From contig NZ_FOBB01000003.1 in assembly GCF_900109685.1 (NCBI RefSeq), forward strand, positions 865,209 to 929,208: a DNA stretch of 64,000 nucleotides, in the 5' to 3' direction. Positions 43,519-52,158 of this stretch are shown piece by piece. This DNA comes from Chitinophaga rupis. GTDB taxonomy: Bacteria; Bacteroidota; Bacteroidia; Chitinophagales; Chitinophagaceae. The translations under genes were made by a program, and so were the position numbers. The notes under the pieces are model-generated. The model made no database searches, was not told the DNA's origin, and saw nothing but the letters and a program-made list of their open reading frames with translations. Within the stretch, counting starts at the first letter, position 1. Each line of letters starts with the position of its first letter.

Positions 43519-44646
43519 CTACTGCATTATTTCACCCAGCTTGGTTTCCAACGCTTCGCCGCGCAGGTTCTTCGCGATGATCCTGCCCTGCGGATCTATC
43601 AGCAGGTTCTGGGGAATGGCGCGGATGCTGTACAGCTCTGCGGCGGCATTCTTCCAGCCTTTCAGGTCTGAAACGTGTGTCCAGGACAGGTTATCGGCCT
43701 GTATAGCAGCCAGCCATTTATCTTTTCTATCATCCAGGGAAACGGCCAGTATCTCAAAACCTTTTTCCTTGAACTTACTGTAAGCTCTAACTACGTTCGG
43801 GTTCTCTGCCCGGCAGGGGCCGCACCAGCTGGCCCAGAAATCCACCAGCACATATTTACCGCGGAAAGAGGCCAGGCTAACAGTTTTACCGCTGGCATCC
43901 GCCTGGGCAAAATCCAGCGCAGGCTGGCCAATGGCGGTTTTCTTAGCTGCTTCCAGGCGTTGCACAAAGGCCTTACCGGACTCTGAATTCTTTATTTTTT
44001 TATCCAGCTTTTTAAACACCGGCTCTACATCTGCAGGGTTAATTTCATAACCGGCATACTGGTTCAGCGCAAACATAGCTATGGGCGAACCGGGATTTTT
44101 ATCCAGGTAAGCGCGCATAATGGTTTTTTCCTGTGCCTCCAGTGAGTCAAACCGCGGCTCCAGCTTTTTCATGCCCTCTTCATCCTTAGCCATATATAAC
44201 TGGCGGTATTCTTTTTGCAGGGTCCGCATCTGGGTATCTATATCTTTCAGCATACCATTCAGCTCCAGGTACGCATCATTGGCTTTGGATCCTTTTACGG
44301 AGGCGGTGCTAATGGAGTCCTGGGCGGTAATGGTAATATTCCCATTATCCAGGAACAGCGGCAATACATCGCGCCTGCTGCCTTTGGGCATATCAGCAGG
44401 CGGATCGCTGATCACCATCATCAGGCTGGCCATAGAAGGCTCCTTAACAGTTCCTTTGAAAGCAAACTTACCGTCTTTTACCTCTGCACTATCCAGTGTA
44501 TTATCATCCCCTTTCCGCACGTTCAGATATACCTTGGCCTGTTTTTGTAACTGCGCTACCGTTCCACTGATCGTAAACGGCTTTTCATCCTGCGCAAACA
44601 AAACTACCGGCGCTAACAGCACGGCAGTCAGTATAGCTCTCTTCAT
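43519..44646 (-). CDS. TlpA-like thioredoxin-fold protein with DUF4369 N-domain
   Basis: A 375-residue exported protein from ATG 44646 (MKRAILTAVLLAPVVLFAQ, signal peptide); an ATG eight codons upstream is less likely, given the promoter. The N-terminal DUF4369-like beta domain covers about 25-115, a helical linker follows, and the C-terminal AhpC/TSA-thioredoxin domain has the active site DFWASWCGPCRAENP near residue 266. It is a periplasmic thiol-disulfide oxidoreductase. It is a close paralogue of the gene at 44844; their thioredoxin domains share long identical segments. Confidence 0.9.
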   Translation of the reverse strand: MKRAILTAVLLAPVVLFAQDEKPFTISGTVAQLQKQAKVYLNVRKGDDNTLDSAEVKDGKFAFKGTVKEPSMASLMMVISDPPADMPKGSRRDVLPLFLDNGNITITAQDSISTASVKGSKANDAYLELNGMLKDIDTQMRTLQKEYRQLYMAKDEEGMKKLEPRFDSLEAQEKTIMRAYLDKNPGSPIAMFALNQYAGYEINPADVEPVFKKLDKKIKNSESGKAFVQRLEAAKKTAIGQPALDFAQADASGKTVSLASFRGKYVLVDFWASWCGPCRAENPNVVRAYSKFKEKGFEILAVSLDDRKDKWLAAIQADNLSWTHVSDLKGWKNAAAELYSIRAIPQNLLIDPQGRIIAKNLRGEALETKLGEIMQ

Positions 44647-44683
44647 AATTATTAATGCTCCTTTTAACATTTATACGTAGCAA

Positions 44684-44715
44684 CAAATATGAGGAAACAG
44701 CGGGGCATAATCAAA
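44684..44715 (-). promoter_or_regulatory. Promoter of the 43519-44646 TlpA-like gene
   Basis: On the minus strand: TTTG (44712-44715), 20-nt spacer, CATATTTG (44684-44691). The same -7 octamer and spacing occur at the trp promoter (56275-56306). It predicts a start near 44677, favouring ATG 44646. Confidence 0.65.
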
Positions 44716-44791
44716 CTGATTGTGATAAACGGAGAAGAAACGGGCGTTGATGTGCGATTATGCGGATGTGCTGCCACCCTGCAATAACAGC

Positions 44792-44821
44792 GCAGCGGCG
44801 CTCTTTAGGGAACGCCGCTGC
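44792..44821. terminator. Terminator hairpin between the two TlpA-like genes
   Basis: A perfect 9-bp stem gcagcggcg (44792-44800) / cgccgctgc (44813-44821). It would end transcription from 45929 before the second gene. Confidence 0.75.
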
Positions 44822-44843
44822 AGCTTATAAATTGTAAAATTAA

Positions 44844-45929
44844 TTATTTCAGTATCTCTCCCAGCTTGTCTTCCAGGGCGGAGCCGCGCAGGTTGCGGGC
44901 TATAATGCGCCCCTGGGGATCCACCAGGAAATTAGAGGGTATGGAACGGATACCGTACTGTACAGCTACTTCATTGCTCCAGCCATGCAGGTCGGAAACA
45001 TGTGTCCAGTTAAGACCATCCTGCTTAATAGCGTGCAGCCAGCGGTTCTTATCATCATCCAGGGAAATGCTGAGGATTGTAAAGTTCTTGCCTTTGTATT
45101 TGTTAAATGCTTTTACCACATTCGGGTTCTCCGCACGGCAGGGACCGCACCAGCTGGCCCAGAAATCTACCAGCACATATTTACCACGGAAAGAGGACAG
45201 CTTGATAGTCTTACCGTCTACATCACCCTGCGAAAAATCATCTGCCATTACGCCAATACCACTTAGCTTCTGGCTTTTAATATACTGGCTTACGCTTTGT
45301 CCGTACTTACCGGTTTGCAGTGATTTATCCAGGCCGGCAAACAGCCCTGCAAATTCATCGGGCTGCAAGCGCGGGCGTAACTCGTTGATCAGCATCCACA
45401 TACTGGCTAATGCCTTGGGATGCTGCTGTACAAAGGCTTTGCCGATCTTTATCACATCATCGCTGAAAGCAGTGGCTTTTTTGCGGAAAGCTTCCTTGGC
45501 TGCTTCATCATCTCCTGAAATGCCGGATGCTTCCTGGTTCAATGCGTGCGCTCTTTGTATCAGCGGCTGAAACTGCACCTGGTATTCCTGCAGGGCTTTT
45601 GTATTATCATTGCCTTTTACAGCGGTTGCTATCGGAAATTTATCTGCGCTCAACGTTAACTGCTGCGGGGTTGGGCCCGGCACAAACAGCAGCGGCTGGT
45701 CCGTACCTTCTAATATCAGCGCAAATACAGAGGGTTCAGAGGGTTGCTTAATGGTAAAGCTGAACTGGCCTTTTTGCAGCACAGTGGAGTCGTCCGGGTT
45801 GTTGTCGGCATCATCGAACAAATAGATCTTTCTCCCATCGGCCCCGCTTACCGTGCCGGATATTACATTTTGTGCGTTGGCAACTAAGGCACTGGCAGCA
45901 CAGCACATCACCAGGAATAAATGCTTCAT
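44844..45929 (-). CDS. TlpA-like thioredoxin-fold protein with DUF4369 N-domain
   Basis: A 361-residue exported protein (signal MKHLFLVMCCAASALVANAQ) with a DUF4369-like domain (about 20-110) and a thioredoxin domain with DFWASWCGPCRAENP near residue 254 and RSIPSNFLVDPQGRIIARNLRG. It is periplasmic. It lies 23 nt after the hisIE stop, so some read-through from the superoperon is possible. It is about 30 percent shorter in the linker than its neighbour and likely arose by duplication (inference). Confidence 0.9.
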   Translation of the reverse strand: MKHLFLVMCCAASALVANAQNVISGTVSGADGRKIYLFDDADNNPDDSTVLQKGQFSFTIKQPSEPSVFALILEGTDQPLLFVPGPTPQQLTLSADKFPIATAVKGNDNTKALQEYQVQFQPLIQRAHALNQEASGISGDDEAAKEAFRKKATAFSDDVIKIGKAFVQQHPKALASMWMLINELRPRLQPDEFAGLFAGLDKSLQTGKYGQSVSQYIKSQKLSGIGVMADDFSQGDVDGKTIKLSSFRGKYVLVDFWASWCGPCRAENPNVVKAFNKYKGKNFTILSISLDDDKNRWLHAIKQDGLNWTHVSDLHGWSNEVAVQYGIRSIPSNFLVDPQGRIIARNLRGSALEDKLGEILK

Positions 45930-45952
45930 GTTATAAATATATAAAAAATATT

Positions 45953-46546
45953 CTACTTGTGTCTTTCCTTCAGCACGTTCAGCACATCGGACAGCTGGTG
46001 GCCTTTGACATTCAATAAGATCAGGTAGTGGAACAGCAGGTCGGCGGCTTCGTTCAGGAACAGCGTTTCATTATTATCCTTGGCTTCTATTACTACTTCC
46101 ACCGCTTCCTCCCCTACTTTCTGGGCTATTTTGTTAATGCCTTTGGCAAACAGGCTGGCTGTGTAAGATTTTTCCGTAGGATTATTCTTACGGTCCGTGA
46201 TCACACTTTCCAGCTTTGACAGGAAATCGTTGCTCACATTCACCTCATCCCAGCAGGTATCTGCACCTGTATGGCATACCGGTCCTACCGGGTTGGCCTT
46301 TATCAGCAATGTATCGTTGTCACAATCCACTTTAACGTCCTGCAGCAGCAAAAAATTGCCACTTTCCTCTCCCTTGGTCCACAGGCGCTGTTTAGAGCGG
46401 CTATAAAAGGTCACCTTTTTTTCCTGCAGGGTTTTGTTCACTGCTTCCTGGTTCATATAGCCCAGCATCAGCACTTTTAAAGTAGCTGCATCCTGTATAA
46501 TGGCCGGTACCAGGCCGTCGGGAGACTTTTCAAAATCAATTTTCAT
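45953..46546 (-). CDS. hisIE: Bifunctional phosphoribosyl-AMP cyclohydrolase/phosphoribosyl-ATP pyrophosphatase
   Basis: A 197-residue HisIE enzyme from ATG 46546 (MKIDFEKSPDGLVPAIIQD); the frame is open 32 codons further upstream through repeat DNA, which is not family sequence. The HisI part (1-105) has FYSRSKQRLWTKGEESGN and the zinc site VCHTGADTCW. The HisE part (about 110-197) has KVGEEAVEVVIEAK and NEAADLLFHYLILL. It catalyses steps 2 and 3 of histidine synthesis and is the last gene of the superoperon. Confidence 0.95.
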   Translation of the reverse strand: MKIDFEKSPDGLVPAIIQDAATLKVLMLGYMNQEAVNKTLQEKKVTFYSRSKQRLWTKGEESGNFLLLQDVKVDCDNDTLLIKANPVGPVCHTGADTCWDEVNVSNDFLSKLESVITDRKNNPTEKSYTASLFAKGINKIAQKVGEEAVEVVIEAKDNNETLFLNEAADLLFHYLILLNVKGHQLSDVLNVLKERHK

Positions 46547-46559
46547 ACTAATCGTATTT

Positions 46560-46632
46560 GTTTGAGCCGAAAGCGCAAAGCATAAAGCTAATGCAGCGGA
46601 GTATTTTCTGCTTTTTATTGAATACCGAAGTA
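46560..46632. repeat. Intergenic palindromic repeat, family C (partial)
   Basis: The words gccgaaagcgcaaagcataa and agctaatgc, then ttctgctttttattg on the right, lie between hisF and hisIE. Confidence 0.5.
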
Positions 46633-46648
46633 TTCCTTTCACCCCAAT

Positions 46649-47404
46649 TTAAAACCTGATATTTATTCCTTTACTGTATAAGTACTTCTTCAGGTCAGGT
46701 ATTTCTATTTCCTTGTAATGGAAAATGCTGGCGGCCAGCGCAGCATCTGCCTGGGCATTTTCAAATACTTCCGTAAAATGATCCATGGTACCTGCACCAC
46801 CGGAGGCGATCACCGGTACGTTCAGATTTTGAGACAACTGCCCTGTAATGTCCAGCGCAAAACCCTGCTTGGTGCCATCGTTGTTCATGGAAGTAAGCAG
46901 TATTTCACCGGCGCCACGGTCTACCGCTTCTTTGGCCCAGTCATAGGCTTTGGTAGTGGTTTTTACACGGCCGCCATTCAGGTACACATACCAGTCGCCA
47001 TCTTCAAAGCGGGTATCAATGGCCAGCACAATACACTGGCTGCCAAATTCGCGTGACAGCTCATCCACCAGCTCCGGACGTTTGAAGGCGGAAGTGTTTA
47101 CGGATATTTTATCTGCACCGGATTGCAACAGCACATATACATCCTCTACAGACGATATGCCGCCGCCTACTGTAAACGGAATATTCACATGGCGGGCAAT
47201 ACCGGTTACCAGCTCCGCCAGTGTTTTTCTACGTTCATTCGTAGCCGTTATATCAAGGAATACCAGCTCGTCCGCGCCCTGCTGTGCGTATAAAGCGCCC
47301 AGCTCTATGGGATCGCCGGCATCGCGTATATTTTCAAAATTCACCCCTTTTACGGTACGCCCGTCTTTGATGTCCAGGCAGGGAATAATTCTTTTTGTGA
47401 GCAT
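46649..47404 (-). CDS. hisF: Imidazole glycerol phosphate synthase, cyclase subunit
   Basis: A 251-residue TIM barrel. Seen: KRIIPCLDIKDGRTVKGVNF (catalytic Asp11), TVGGGISSVEDV, CIVLAIDTRF (catalytic Asp near residue 130) and PVIASGGAGTMDHF. With HisH it makes IGP and AICAR. The length is normal. It is downstream of hisA, separated by a family D repeat. Confidence 0.97.
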   Translation of the reverse strand: MLTKRIIPCLDIKDGRTVKGVNFENIRDAGDPIELGALYAQQGADELVFLDITATNERRKTLAELVTGIARHVNIPFTVGGGISSVEDVYVLLQSGADKISVNTSAFKRPELVDELSREFGSQCIVLAIDTRFEDGDWYVYLNGGRVKTTTKAYDWAKEAVDRGAGEILLTSMNNDGTKQGFALDITGQLSQNLNVPVIASGGAGTMDHFTEVFENAQADAALAASIFHYKEIEIPDLKKYLYSKGINIRF

Positions 47405-47414
47405 AGTTAGTACG

Positions 47415-47590
47415 CTTTTTTAATTAATAATGAAGAATGAATAATTAATAATCGCAGGGATTGTACTCCGTGTTATGCTTCCTCTTCTTCATTCTTGTTA
47501 ATTCTTAATTATTCACTAATCGTGGGAATTGTATTTCCCGTCATGCTTCTTCCATTATTATTAATTCTTAATTATTCATTATTAATTCCT
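47415..47590. repeat. Intergenic palindromic repeat, family D, double copy
   Basis: Two units share aatcgcaggg/aatcgtggg...cgt.atgcttc cores between words aattaataatgaagaatgaa and attcttaattattcatt. It lies between hisA and hisF and overlaps the hisA stop region. Confidence 0.7.
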
Positions 47591-48719
47591 TCAGCTCTTG
47601 CATGGTAATGCGTCCTTCGTAAATGGCCTTACCTACAATGGCGCCGCTGCAGCCTATTTCGCGCAGGGTTTCAACATCCTGCAGGTTGCTTACGCCGCCG
47701 CTGGCTATAAAGTTAATATCCGGAAAACGTTCCAGTATTTGCTGGTATAGTGCGGTGGACGGGCCCTGTAACAGGCCATCCTTTGCAATATCTGTACAAA
47801 AAATATTATGCACGCCATGGCGTACATTCTCTTCCAGGAAATCATAGATGGAGAGCTGGGTAGTTTCCAGCCAGCCGCCAACCGCTATTTTTTCTTCCTT
47901 CACATCAGCGCCCAGGAATATTTTTTCAGGGCCATATTTTTTTACCCAGCCAAAGAACAGCTCCGGGTCCTTTACTGCTATGCTGCCAATAGTAGCCAGC
48001 GCAGCCCCGCTTTCAAATACAATATCCAGGTCCTTTACCGTTTTAATACCTCCGCCAAAATCCACTACCAAACCGGTTTTGCCGGCAATAGCTTCCAGCA
48101 CTTTCCAGTTCACTACCGCTCCTTTTTTAGCACCGTCAAGGTCTACCAGGTGCAGGCGTTGCACGCCAATATCTTCAAATGCCTTTGCTACTTCCAGCGG
48201 ATGTTCGTTGTACACTTTTTGCTGCGCGTAATCGCCCTGTGTAAGGCGCACACATTTGCCGTCAATAATGTCTATGGCGGGTATTACGGTAAATTGTTTG
48301 GCTGTTTGCACGAGTAATTCCATCCTGCAATAAATAATGTTATTCTTTTCAAAATAATTGCCTGCTTTTGTAAAACCCAGGCGGGTATAAAAGCCTTCGG
48401 CAGTACGGCGGGCATGGCACCATAATAAGGGTATGCCTGCTTCCCGGCACTGCTGCTGCATTTGTTTAATGAGTAAGGTGCCGTATCCTTTACCCTGTAA
48501 AGCCGGTGCGGTAGCCAGCTTGCGGAACTGGGCCTGCTTACCGTTCATAAACAGGGAGCCTACGCTTACCAGCTGCCCGTCTTTAAACAGGCCAAAGTGT
48601 ACGGCTTCCTCATCATGGTCCACACGTACACTATCTAATGACTGGCCGGGATATAATACATCCCTGCGCAGCGGTAAAGTATCGTTGGTTTGTATCTTCT
48701 TTATCTCGATGCCTGCCAT
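47568..48719 (-). CDS. hisA: GNAT acetyltransferase fused to HisA isomerase
   Basis: A single 383-residue frame. Residues 1-132 form a GNAT domain: QFRKLATAPALQGKGYGTLLIKQ has the acetyl-CoA motif (QGKGYG), and EGFYTRLGFTKAG the C-terminal signature. Residues 133-383 are a complete HisA (ProFAR isomerase): FTVIPAIDIIDGK (catalytic Asp150), VVDFGGGIKTVKDL, IFCTDIAKDGLLQGP and FIASGGVSNLQDV. No stop or frameshift lies between them; an internal ATG at 48323 (Met133) could also yield HisA alone. It lies 3 nt after hisH. The acetyl acceptor is unknown. Confidence 0.92.
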   Translation of the reverse strand: MAGIEIKKIQTNDTLPLRRDVLYPGQSLDSVRVDHDEEAVHFGLFKDGQLVSVGSLFMNGKQAQFRKLATAPALQGKGYGTLLIKQMQQQCREAGIPLLWCHARRTAEGFYTRLGFTKAGNYFEKNNIIYCRMELLVQTAKQFTVIPAIDIIDGKCVRLTQGDYAQQKVYNEHPLEVAKAFEDIGVQRLHLVDLDGAKKGAVVNWKVLEAIAGKTGLVVDFGGGIKTVKDLDIVFESGAALATIGSIAVKDPELFFGWVKKYGPEKIFLGADVKEEKIAVGGWLETTQLSIYDFLEENVRHGVHNIFCTDIAKDGLLQGPSTALYQQILERFPDINFIASGGVSNLQDVETLREIGCSGAIVGKAIYEGRITMQELKELIMNN

Positions 48720-48722
48720 TGC

Positions 48723-49316
48723 TTATAACTTCAGAAAGCTTTCCAGCAATTTTTGTCCTGCCTCTGCTGATTTCTCCGGGTGGAACTGTACTGCGTAAAA
48801 GTTATCCTTTTGTAAAGCAGCGCTGTAGTTCACCACGTAATTGGCGATGGCCACAGTTTCCGGCGCCAGCGCAGCATAGTAGCTGTGCACAAAATACATG
48901 TAGCTGTTTTCCGGCACCTTTTCAAAAATGGTGCTGTGCAAGCCTGCTATGTTGTTCCAGCCTATCTGCGGGATCTTCAACAGGTTAGCTACCGGCGATT
49001 GAAAACGTTTTACCTCCACATCAAAGATGCCCAGGCAGGGCGTATTATTTTCTTCTGAGTGTTTGCACATGAGCTGTAAGCCCAGGCAAATGCCCAGCAC
49101 CGGCTGCTGCAGGCTGGTGATCACTTTATCCAGTCCGCGCTGCTGCAGGTACTGCATGGCAGTGCTGGCCTCTCCCACACCGGGAAAGATCACTTTGTCA
49201 GCTGCCCGGATCTCTTCAGGATCGTCGGTCACCGTGCCTTGTACTCCTAAGCGGTCCAGCGCAAAAAGCACAGAGCGGATGTTGCCGGCATTGTATTTTA
49301 TGATAGCTGTTTTCAT
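48723..49316 (-). CDS. hisH: Imidazole glycerol phosphate synthase, glutaminase subunit
   Basis: A 197-residue class I glutamine amidotransferase: FPGVGEAS (oxyanion), catalytic Cys77 in GICLGLQ, and the His-Glu pair in AVQFHPEKS near residue 179. It supplies ammonia to HisF. It starts only 7 nt after the trpA stop, so it is co-transcribed with the trp genes. Confidence 0.97.
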   Translation of the reverse strand: MKTAIIKYNAGNIRSVLFALDRLGVQGTVTDDPEEIRAADKVIFPGVGEASTAMQYLQQRGLDKVITSLQQPVLGICLGLQLMCKHSEENNTPCLGIFDVEVKRFQSPVANLLKIPQIGWNNIAGLHSTIFEKVPENSYMYFVHSYYAALAPETVAIANYVVNYSAALQKDNFYAVQFHPEKSAEAGQKLLESFLKL

Positions 49317-49323
49317 GTTGTGT

Positions 49324-50091
49324 TTATTTCACTGACTGAATGAACTGTTTAATGGTTCCATCCAGGTCTTTTGCATTTTCTACTGCTTTAATAAACGCCG
49401 TTCCAATAATTGCGCCGTTGCTGTATGCACAAGCGGCATCAAAGGTGGGTTTATCTTTTATGCCAAAACCGATCAGTACCGGGTTTTTCAGCTGCAGAGA
49501 CTTTAAGCGTTCAAAGTAAGCCTGCTGGCCTTTCATATCCTTATCTTTCCCCGTGGTGGAAGAGGAGGATACGGCGTACACAAATCCTTTGCTCAGGGCG
49601 TCTATCTGCCGTATACGGGCTTCGCTGGTTTCCGGTGTTACCAGAAAGATAAGGTGTAATCCATATTTTTCAAACAGCGGGCGGTATTCCTGCTCATACT
49701 CCTGCATGGGAAGGTCCGGCAAAATAAGACCATCTACCCCGGTGGCTGCACACTGCTGTAAGAACTGCTCTATACCAAATTGCATTACCGGGTTCAGGTA
49801 GCCCATGAGTATAACGGGAACGTGTATATTTTTTCTGAAGTCTTTCAGCTGGGTAAACAGCTTTTTCAGGCTCATGCCATTCTGCAGGGCACGGGTGCTG
49901 CTGTCCTGTATCACGGGGCCATCTGCCAACGGATCGGAGAAAGGCATGCCCAGCTCTATCATATCTGCGCCATGCGCCTGCAGGGCCGTCATTACCGGCA
50001 GGGTATCTTCCAGGGCAGGAAAACCCGCTGTACAGTATATATTGAGGATGCCTGTTTGTTTGCTTGCAAAAAGTTGATCTATGCGATTCAT
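49324..50091 (-). CDS. trpA: Tryptophan synthase alpha subunit
   Basis: A 255-residue TIM barrel: YCTAGFPALEDT, catalytic Glu and Asp in IELGMPFSDPLADGPVIQ, PVILMGYLNPVM, and GFGIKDKPT (phosphate loop). It makes indole and glyceraldehyde-3-phosphate from IGP and passes indole to TrpB. It is separated from trpB by a family A repeat and abuts hisH. Confidence 0.97.
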   Translation of the reverse strand: MNRIDQLFASKQTGILNIYCTAGFPALEDTLPVMTALQAHGADMIELGMPFSDPLADGPVIQDSSTRALQNGMSLKKLFTQLKDFRKNIHVPVILMGYLNPVMQFGIEQFLQQCAATGVDGLILPDLPMQEYEQEYRPLFEKYGLHLIFLVTPETSEARIRQIDALSKGFVYAVSSSSTTGKDKDMKGQQAYFERLKSLQLKNPVLIGFGIKDKPTFDAACAYSNGAIIGTAFIKAVENAKDLDGTIKQFIQSVK

Positions 50092-50186
50092 TTCGATTTT
50101 AGATTTACGATTTACGATCTTAGATTTGATTGCGTTCTACTTTAAACATCGAAGCGCTTCCCCTAAATCTAAAATCGTAAATAGTT
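50092..50186. repeat. Intergenic palindromic repeat, family A
   Basis: The left arm has cgattttagatttacgattt and acgatcttagattt; the right arm has cctaaatctaaaatcgtaaa. The centre has gcgttctac and cgaagcgcttcc. It fills the trpB-trpA gap. Confidence 0.8.
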
Positions 50187-51393
50187 ATTTCTGCATATGT
50201 TTAATGTAAGTACCCATATCCTTATCGCCACGGCCGGAAAGGCATACCACTACTACATCGCTGGGTTTCAGGTTCAGATCTTTTAAACGGGCCAGTGCGT
50301 GAGATGATTCCAGCGCTGGGATAATGCCTTCCAAACGGGTAAGCTCAAAAGCGGCTTCCAGGGCTTCATCATCTGTAGCGTTCAGGAAACGTGCACGGCC
50401 GGTTTCATACAGGTGGGCATGTAAAGGTCCTACGCCCGGGTAATCCAAACCAGCGGAAATAGAGTGTGGTTCTACGATCTGCCCATCTTCTGTTTGCATC
50501 AGCAGGGTTTTGCTGGCATGTATCACACCAGGTTTACCCAGCTGGGAAGTAGCGGCGGAAAAACCGCTGTTCACCCCTTTGCCGGCTGCTTCTACGGGTA
50601 CCAGCTGCACCTGCTCATCATCCAGGAAATGGAAGAAAGCGCCGGCTGCGTTACTGCCACCACCTACACAGGCCAGTACATAATCGGGATAAGGGCTGCC
50701 GGTTTTTTCCTGCAGCTGCTGTTTTATTTCTTCGCTGATCACGGATTGAAAACGCGCTACCATATCCGGGTACGGATGCGGCCCTACTACGGAGCCTATA
50801 ATGTAATGCGTATCCACCGGGTTATTGATCCAGTCGCGGATAGCTTCATTGGTAGCGTCTTTCAAGGTACGGCTGCCGCTGGTGGCAGGGATCACGGTAG
50901 CGCCCAGCATTTGCATACGGGCCACGTTGGGGGCCTGCCGTTCAATATCCACACTGCCCATATACACAATACATTCCAGGCCCATTAAAGCACATACCGT
51001 AGCCGTAGCAACTCCATGCTGCCCTGCGCCGGTTTCCGCAATAATGCGTTTTTTGCCCAGGCGCTGCGCCAGCAGGATCTGCCCAATGGTGTTGTTCACC
51101 TTGTGCGCGCCGGTATGGTTCAGGTCTTCCCGCTTCAGGTAAATGTTAGCCTTATATTTTTCAGACAAACGTTTGGCCAGGTACAGCGGCGACGGACGGC
51201 CCACGTAATCTTTCAGCAGCTGGGCGAACTCCTGCTGAAAACCCGGATCCCCCAGTATCTGCATGTAGTTTTGCCGTAGCTCCTCTACATTGGGATACAG
51301 CATTTCGGGAATGTATGCCCCGCCAAAGCTGCCGTAATACCCCTTTTCGTTCACATGATATTTGGAGCCCTTTGTATTTACCGCAATCTCCAT
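50185..51393 (-). CDS. trpB: Tryptophan synthase beta subunit
   Basis: A 402-residue PLP enzyme: PLP Lys98 in EDLNHTGAHKVNN, the phosphate loop CVGGGSNAAG and the C-terminal VCLSGRGDKDM. It condenses indole with serine. It is the normal TrpB1 type, paired with TrpA. Its stop codon touches a family A repeat. Confidence 0.98.
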   Translation of the reverse strand: MEIAVNTKGSKYHVNEKGYYGSFGGAYIPEMLYPNVEELRQNYMQILGDPGFQQEFAQLLKDYVGRPSPLYLAKRLSEKYKANIYLKREDLNHTGAHKVNNTIGQILLAQRLGKKRIIAETGAGQHGVATATVCALMGLECIVYMGSVDIERQAPNVARMQMLGATVIPATSGSRTLKDATNEAIRDWINNPVDTHYIIGSVVGPHPYPDMVARFQSVISEEIKQQLQEKTGSPYPDYVLACVGGGSNAAGAFFHFLDDEQVQLVPVEAAGKGVNSGFSAATSQLGKPGVIHASKTLLMQTEDGQIVEPHSISAGLDYPGVGPLHAHLYETGRARFLNATDDEALEAAFELTRLEGIIPALESSHALARLKDLNLKPSDVVVVCLSGRGDKDMGTYIKHMQK

Positions 51394-51429
51394 TCTAATT
51401 AGTTTTACAATTTAAAAAGTTGATCGTTC

Positions 51430-51535
51430 TTTGTCCACGGACCACAGTCCACCGTCCGCGGATATATTACTATACATCTCAAAACAACATCACGCAGAAG
51501 GCTGTGGGCCGTGGTCCGTGGACTGTGGTCTGCGC
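51430..51535. repeat. Intergenic palindromic repeat, family B, overlapping trpF
   Basis: The left arm has tgtccacggaccacagtcca and ccgtccgcgg; the right arm has ctgtgggccgtggtccgtgg and actgtggtctgcg. The right arm (51499-51535) lies within the trpF reading frame. Confidence 0.75.
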
Positions 51536-52155
51536 AGCAGCGCACTCACAAATCCCTGCACTTTCTCCATATCTTTTACACCGGGTGCTGTTTCAAAACG
51601 GCTGTTCACATCCACTGCAAATAAAGCCGGCAATTCCAGCTCAGCTAATGCAGCTGCGTGTTCCGGGCCAATGCCACCGCTCAGGAAAAAAGGATGGCTG
51701 AAAGGATAGCTTTTCAGCAGGTCCCAGTTGAACTGCTGGCCGGTACCACCGTAGGACTTTCCTACCGCGGTATCAAACAAAAAGTAGTCGCTTACCGGTA
51801 TAAAAGGCGCCAGCTCCTGCCAGCTCACCTGCTCCCCTATACGAAAGGCTTTTACTACCGGTACTATTTTCCTGATGGCAGCGCAATATTCCGGTGTTTC
51901 ATTACCGTGCAGCTGCACCAGATCCAGCCCGTTGTCTGCTACCAGTTGTTGTACGGTTTGCAGATCTTCATCTACAAACACACCTACCTTTTTTATACCA
52001 GCAGTGCTGCGTACTATAGCTGCATCCAGCTTACCCCTTACCAAACGGGGCGATCTTTCATAAAAGATAAAACCGGCATAGTTCACACCATACTGCACCA
52101 GGGCTTGTAGGTCCTGCTCCCGGGTAATGCCGCATACTTTTATGTTGAGTTCCAT
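51490..52155 (-). CDS. trpF: Phosphoribosylanthranilate isomerase
   Basis: A 221-residue TIM barrel: IKVCGITREQDLQAL (catalytic Cys), VQLHGNETPEYC, LFDTAVGKSYGGTGQQFNW (catalytic Asp) and FLSGGIGPEHAA. The last 15 residues or so (RRPQSTDHGPQPSA) are encoded by a family B repeat arm and extend the usual TrpF end, so the tail is probably dispensable. It lies 3 nt after trpC. Confidence 0.95.
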   Translation of the reverse strand: MELNIKVCGITREQDLQALVQYGVNYAGFIFYERSPRLVRGKLDAAIVRSTAGIKKVGVFVDEDLQTVQQLVADNGLDLVQLHGNETPEYCAAIRKIVPVVKAFRIGEQVSWQELAPFIPVSDYFLFDTAVGKSYGGTGQQFNWDLLKSYPFSHPFFLSGGIGPEHAAALAELELPALFAVDVNSRFETAPGVKDMEKVQGFVSALLRRPQSTDHGPQPSA

Positions 52156-52158
52156 TAT

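Noticed and set aside
46547..46642. A 32-codon N-terminal extension of HisIE resembling a signal peptide (AALALCFALSAQ)
   Set aside because: HisIE is cytosolic; the extension comes from a family C repeat and the family start is MKIDFEKS at 46546.
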